Origin: Methanomicrobiales archaeon
Lineage (GTDB): Archaea; Halobacteriota; Methanomicrobia; Methanomicrobiales; JACTUA01
NCBI GenBank assembly: GCA_028679035.1
Contig: JAJRCL010000131.1
Span: 1-5,968 of the forward strand
Reading direction: 5' to 3'
Length of the DNA stretch: 5,968 nt
Position 1 is the stretch's first letter; each line of letters opens with the position of its first letter. The translations under genes were made by a program, and so were the position numbers. Shown piece by piece: positions 5,024 through 5,968 of the stretch. The notes beneath the pieces are model-generated. The model was not told where the DNA came from. It saw only the letters and a program-made list of their open reading frames with translations, and did no database searches.

Positions 5024-5128
5024 ATGGACGGGAAATACAGCCTCTCATGCAAGGAGGAAGTGTTTCAGAACGCCATATGTGAGATTACCGGCAATGCTGC
5101 TGAAAGAGCGGAAAAAAGAATTATTTGA
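5024..5128 (+). CDS. Tentative small ORF, 34 aa
   Basis: An ATG-to-TGA ORF lying in the gap between two minus-strand genes. It starts MDGKYSLSCKEEVF, continues NAICEITGNAAERAEK and ends RII, with two cysteines. About 16 of the first 22 codons after the ATG end in G or C, like real genes here, but the last third is A-rich. It has no ribosome site, so it would need to be leaderless; the nearest TATA-like sequence (around 5001-5010) is a little too close. Its last eight bases overlap the end of the convergent gene at 5121. The opening (KYSLSCKE) faintly recalls small DUF1059 proteins, which I would not rely on. It may be noncoding leader of the TPR gene read on the other strand. Confidence 0.3.
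   Translation: MDGKYSLSCKEEVFQNAICEITGNAAERAEKRII
5112..5117 (-). terminator. T-run terminator candidate of the 5121-5459 gene
   Basis: Six T on the minus strand starting three bases after the stop codon (TAATTCTTTTTTCC). A likely archaeal transcription stop, separating this gene from the TPR gene. Confidence 0.45.
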
Positions 5129-5459
5129 CAATAACAAAATCGTTTCCGGCCCGCCGTTCCGGTTTGAGCGTCCCATCGGACTGCATTATCAAATCGTACT
5201 GCTCCGGCTTGGGGGCAATTGTTTGTGCCATCGGAGGGGCGGCGGTAAACTGCGGCTGAAAGACTGCCGCATCTGATGACGGTACCGCTATGGCTGCCGG
5301 GTGTTCATCCAACGTCGCCGTATATTTTGAAGTGGTGCTCTTGAGATCTGACATTTCCTCATTCAGGCCTTTAAAAACCGCTTCGATATGCATCAGACGT
5401 GTCTCAAGATTGCGTATACGACCTTCATTTCCGGGCTGATTCTGCTCAACCATCATCAT
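5121..5459 (-). CDS. Hypothetical protein, coiled-coil N-terminal half and Pro/Ala-rich middle
   Basis: An unrecognised protein of about 112 aa (129 aa if the upstream ATG at 5510 is used). After VEQNQPGNEG comes a heptad-like helix (RIRNLETRLMHIEAVFKGLNEEMSDLKS) likely to make a coiled coil. A low-complexity linker follows, rich in Ala, Pro and Gln (HPAAIAVPSS, QPQFTAAPPMAQ). The end (QYDLIMQSDGTLKP then ERRAGNDFVIVK) looks like a small beta segment. No membrane segment or catalytic motif is seen. I prefer the start at 5459, the first of three consecutive ATGs, because a good TATA box (TTTATAC) lies at 5490-5496, inside the longer ORF, and the 5510 ATG has neither a ribosome site nor a TATA box. 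The weak GGAAATGAT before 5459 could help initiation. The real gene seems secure; the start does not. Confidence 0.65.
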   Translation of the reverse strand: MMMVEQNQPGNEGRIRNLETRLMHIEAVFKGLNEEMSDLKSTTSKYTATLDEHPAAIAVPSSDAAVFQPQFTAAPPMAQTIAPKPEQYDLIMQSDGTLKPERRAGNDFVIVK

Positions 5460-5489
5460 ATCATTTCCATTTTCTCGTTTGGCGTCATT

Positions 5490-5496
5490 GTATAAA
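5490..5496 (-). promoter_or_regulatory. TATA box (TTTATAC) with BRE-like GGAAAGA
   Basis: Minus strand GGAAAGATTTATAC: a purine-rich BRE followed by a near-consensus TATA box. Transcription would start around 5466-5470, just before the triple ATG at 5451-5459, giving a very short leader. This supports the shorter form of the 5121-5459 gene. Confidence 0.45.
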
Positions 5497-5701
5497 TCTT
5501 TCCTGCTCATGGGCGTGTATTGAACGAGAATCGGAGATCGCCGCCGCCTGCGCGAGTGCAGGTGTCCGGTATAGGCTTATGAAAATACGTATCCTTTGCC
5601 AAATACCGTTCTTACGGAATCGATACAGTCGTATAGACCAAATAAAGAGATTCATCCAATTTTCCTGGGTTCGGATCCGATTCCTGTAAAAAAATATTCC
5701 C

Positions 5702-5709
5702 TTTATAAA
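5702..5709. promoter_or_regulatory. Symmetric TATA box TTTATAAA
   Basis: A self-complementary, near-consensus archaeal TATA box, so direction cannot be read from the box itself. On the minus strand it follows GATAAAT, a good BRE match, and would start RNA near 5680. On the plus strand it would start RNA near 5732, inside the adjacent palindrome. No gene lies directly downstream in either direction. Confidence 0.3.
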
Positions 5710-5716
5710 ATTTATC

Positions 5717-5733
5717 AACAAATTCAATTTGTT
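5717..5733. repeat. 17-bp palindrome AACAAATT-C-AATTTGTT
   Basis: Perfect 8-bp arms around a single C, eight bases to the right of TTTATAAA. This is the spacing expected of a repressor site covering the start of a rightward transcript. It has the same 8+1+8 build and central C as the palindrome at 4457-4473. Chance occurrence in AT-rich DNA remains possible. Confidence 0.3.
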
Positions 5734-5822
5734 TAAAATTGTATCATAGGATTTTCCTCCGATTTTTTCCCGTAAAAAGCATACTGACAAACATAACGGG
5801 GTCCTGATATCCCTGCGCTAGA

Positions 5823-5860
5823 CATATATACCATACGACAAATGACACTGTAAAAATTTA
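5823..5860 (+). promoter_or_regulatory. Promoter region of the gene starting at 5898 (two TATA candidates)
   Basis: CATATATA at 5823-5830 would start RNA near 5852 and give a leader of about 45 bases. TAAAAATTTATG at 5851-5862 resembles BRE plus TATA and would start RNA near 5884, giving a leader of about 14 bases that still holds the GGAGG ribosome site. The sequence alone does not decide between them. Confidence 0.4.
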
Positions 5861-5897
5861 TGGCTGTCTTTGCTCCCTTCAGCAGCCGGAGGAACAC

Positions 5898-5968
5898 ATG
5901 CTCGAACAGGGTTGGTCAGTCGATCAGTTTACCGATGTGTGGCATTTCTTTGTCAATGGGCGGTGCCT
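5898..5968 (+). CDS. 5' end of an unidentified protein gene (cut by the window edge)
   Basis: ATG at 5898 is preceded by a strong ribosome site (CCGGAGGAACAC then ATG, five bases between GGAGG and ATG), the best in the window. Only 23 codons are visible, starting MLEQGWSVDQF and continuing TDVWHFFVNG. The aromatic and charged mix suggests a soluble protein, but no family can be named from so little. An overlapping frame starting at 5860 is also open to the window end but lacks a ribosome site. Upstream TATA boxes support the start of a new plus-strand transcription unit, divergent from the 5121-5459 gene. Confidence 0.65.
   Translation, partial: MLEQGWSVDQFTDVWHFFVNGRC

Larger units (their letters stand above)
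5511..5897. other. Long AT-rich intergenic region with a GC-rich patch
   Basis: No gene I can support. About 5520-5575 is GC-rich and contains a hairpin CCTGC-N6-GCAGG (5547-5562). Further right are a perfect 10-bp palindrome TCGGATCCGA (5671-5680), an A7 run (5688-5694), a self-complementary TATA box TTTATAAA (5702-5709) and the 17-bp palindrome at 5717-5733. Open frames across the region on both strands have AT-rich, low-quality translations and poor starts. The region may carry control sites for the genes on both sides or a small RNA. Confidence 0.5.

Noticed and set aside
5733..5760. GGAGG followed eight bases later by ATG on the minus strand
   Set aside because: The frame stops after four codons (MIQF). 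Most likely a chance ribosome-site match; a leader peptide would need a downstream gene that is absent.
5485..5790. 101-aa open frame on the minus strand in the long spacer
   Set aside because: TTG start, AT-driven composition rich in Ile, Phe, Asn and Arg, and it overlaps the start of the 5121-5459 gene in another frame. It looks like chance openness.

Overview
The window reads as chromosomal DNA of a methanogenic archaeon, most likely of the order Methanomicrobiales or a close relative. Three things point there: a methanogen-type pyruvoyl-dependent arginine decarboxylase (PdaD), archaeal promoter signals (TATA boxes such as TTTATAC, TTTATAAA and CATATATA), and Shine-Dalgarno sequences that match an archaeal 16S tail (GGAGG, GGTGA). 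The lineage is an inference from family resemblance, not from a database search. Genes are moderately GC-rich and separated by clearly AT-rich spacers.

Layout, left to right. (1) 5-862 (+): a membrane-anchored Clp-fold serine protease of the SDH/DUF114 family. (2) 946-1488 (-): pdaD, convergent with the protease gene, with a long and possibly structured leader. (3) 1687-2097 (-): an unrecognised 136-aa protein. (4) 2310-3696 (-): a two-gene operon of a GNAT acetyltransferase followed after one base by a DUF2156 / phosphatidylglycerol-lysyltransferase C-terminal-domain protein. (5) 3799-4421 (-): an unrecognised coiled-coil protein, preceded by a possible 26-codon ORF with a CxxC...CxxH pattern. 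(6) 4631-4972 (-): a small three-repeat TPR protein. (7) 5024-5128 (+): a tentative 34-aa ORF. (8) 5121-5459 (-): an unrecognised small protein with a coiled-coil-like first half and a Pro/Ala-rich middle. (9) 5460-5897: a long AT-rich spacer with a 17-bp palindrome. (10) From 5898 (+): the start of a gene cut by the window edge.

Almost everything between 946 and 5510 runs on the minus strand, mostly as single genes with their own AT-rich promoter regions and T-run terminators. The one clear operon is GNAT-DUF2156. I see no shared pathway across the window: it mixes one biosynthetic enzyme (agmatine and polyamine synthesis), one membrane protease, two acyltransferase-fold proteins and several small lineage-specific proteins.

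I found no CRISPR array, rRNA, tRNA, insertion sequence or phage gene. The most interesting items are the micro-ORF with a zinc-finger-like pattern, the coupled acyltransferase pair, the possible structured pdaD leader, and two 17-bp palindromes built alike. None amounts to proof of a new system.
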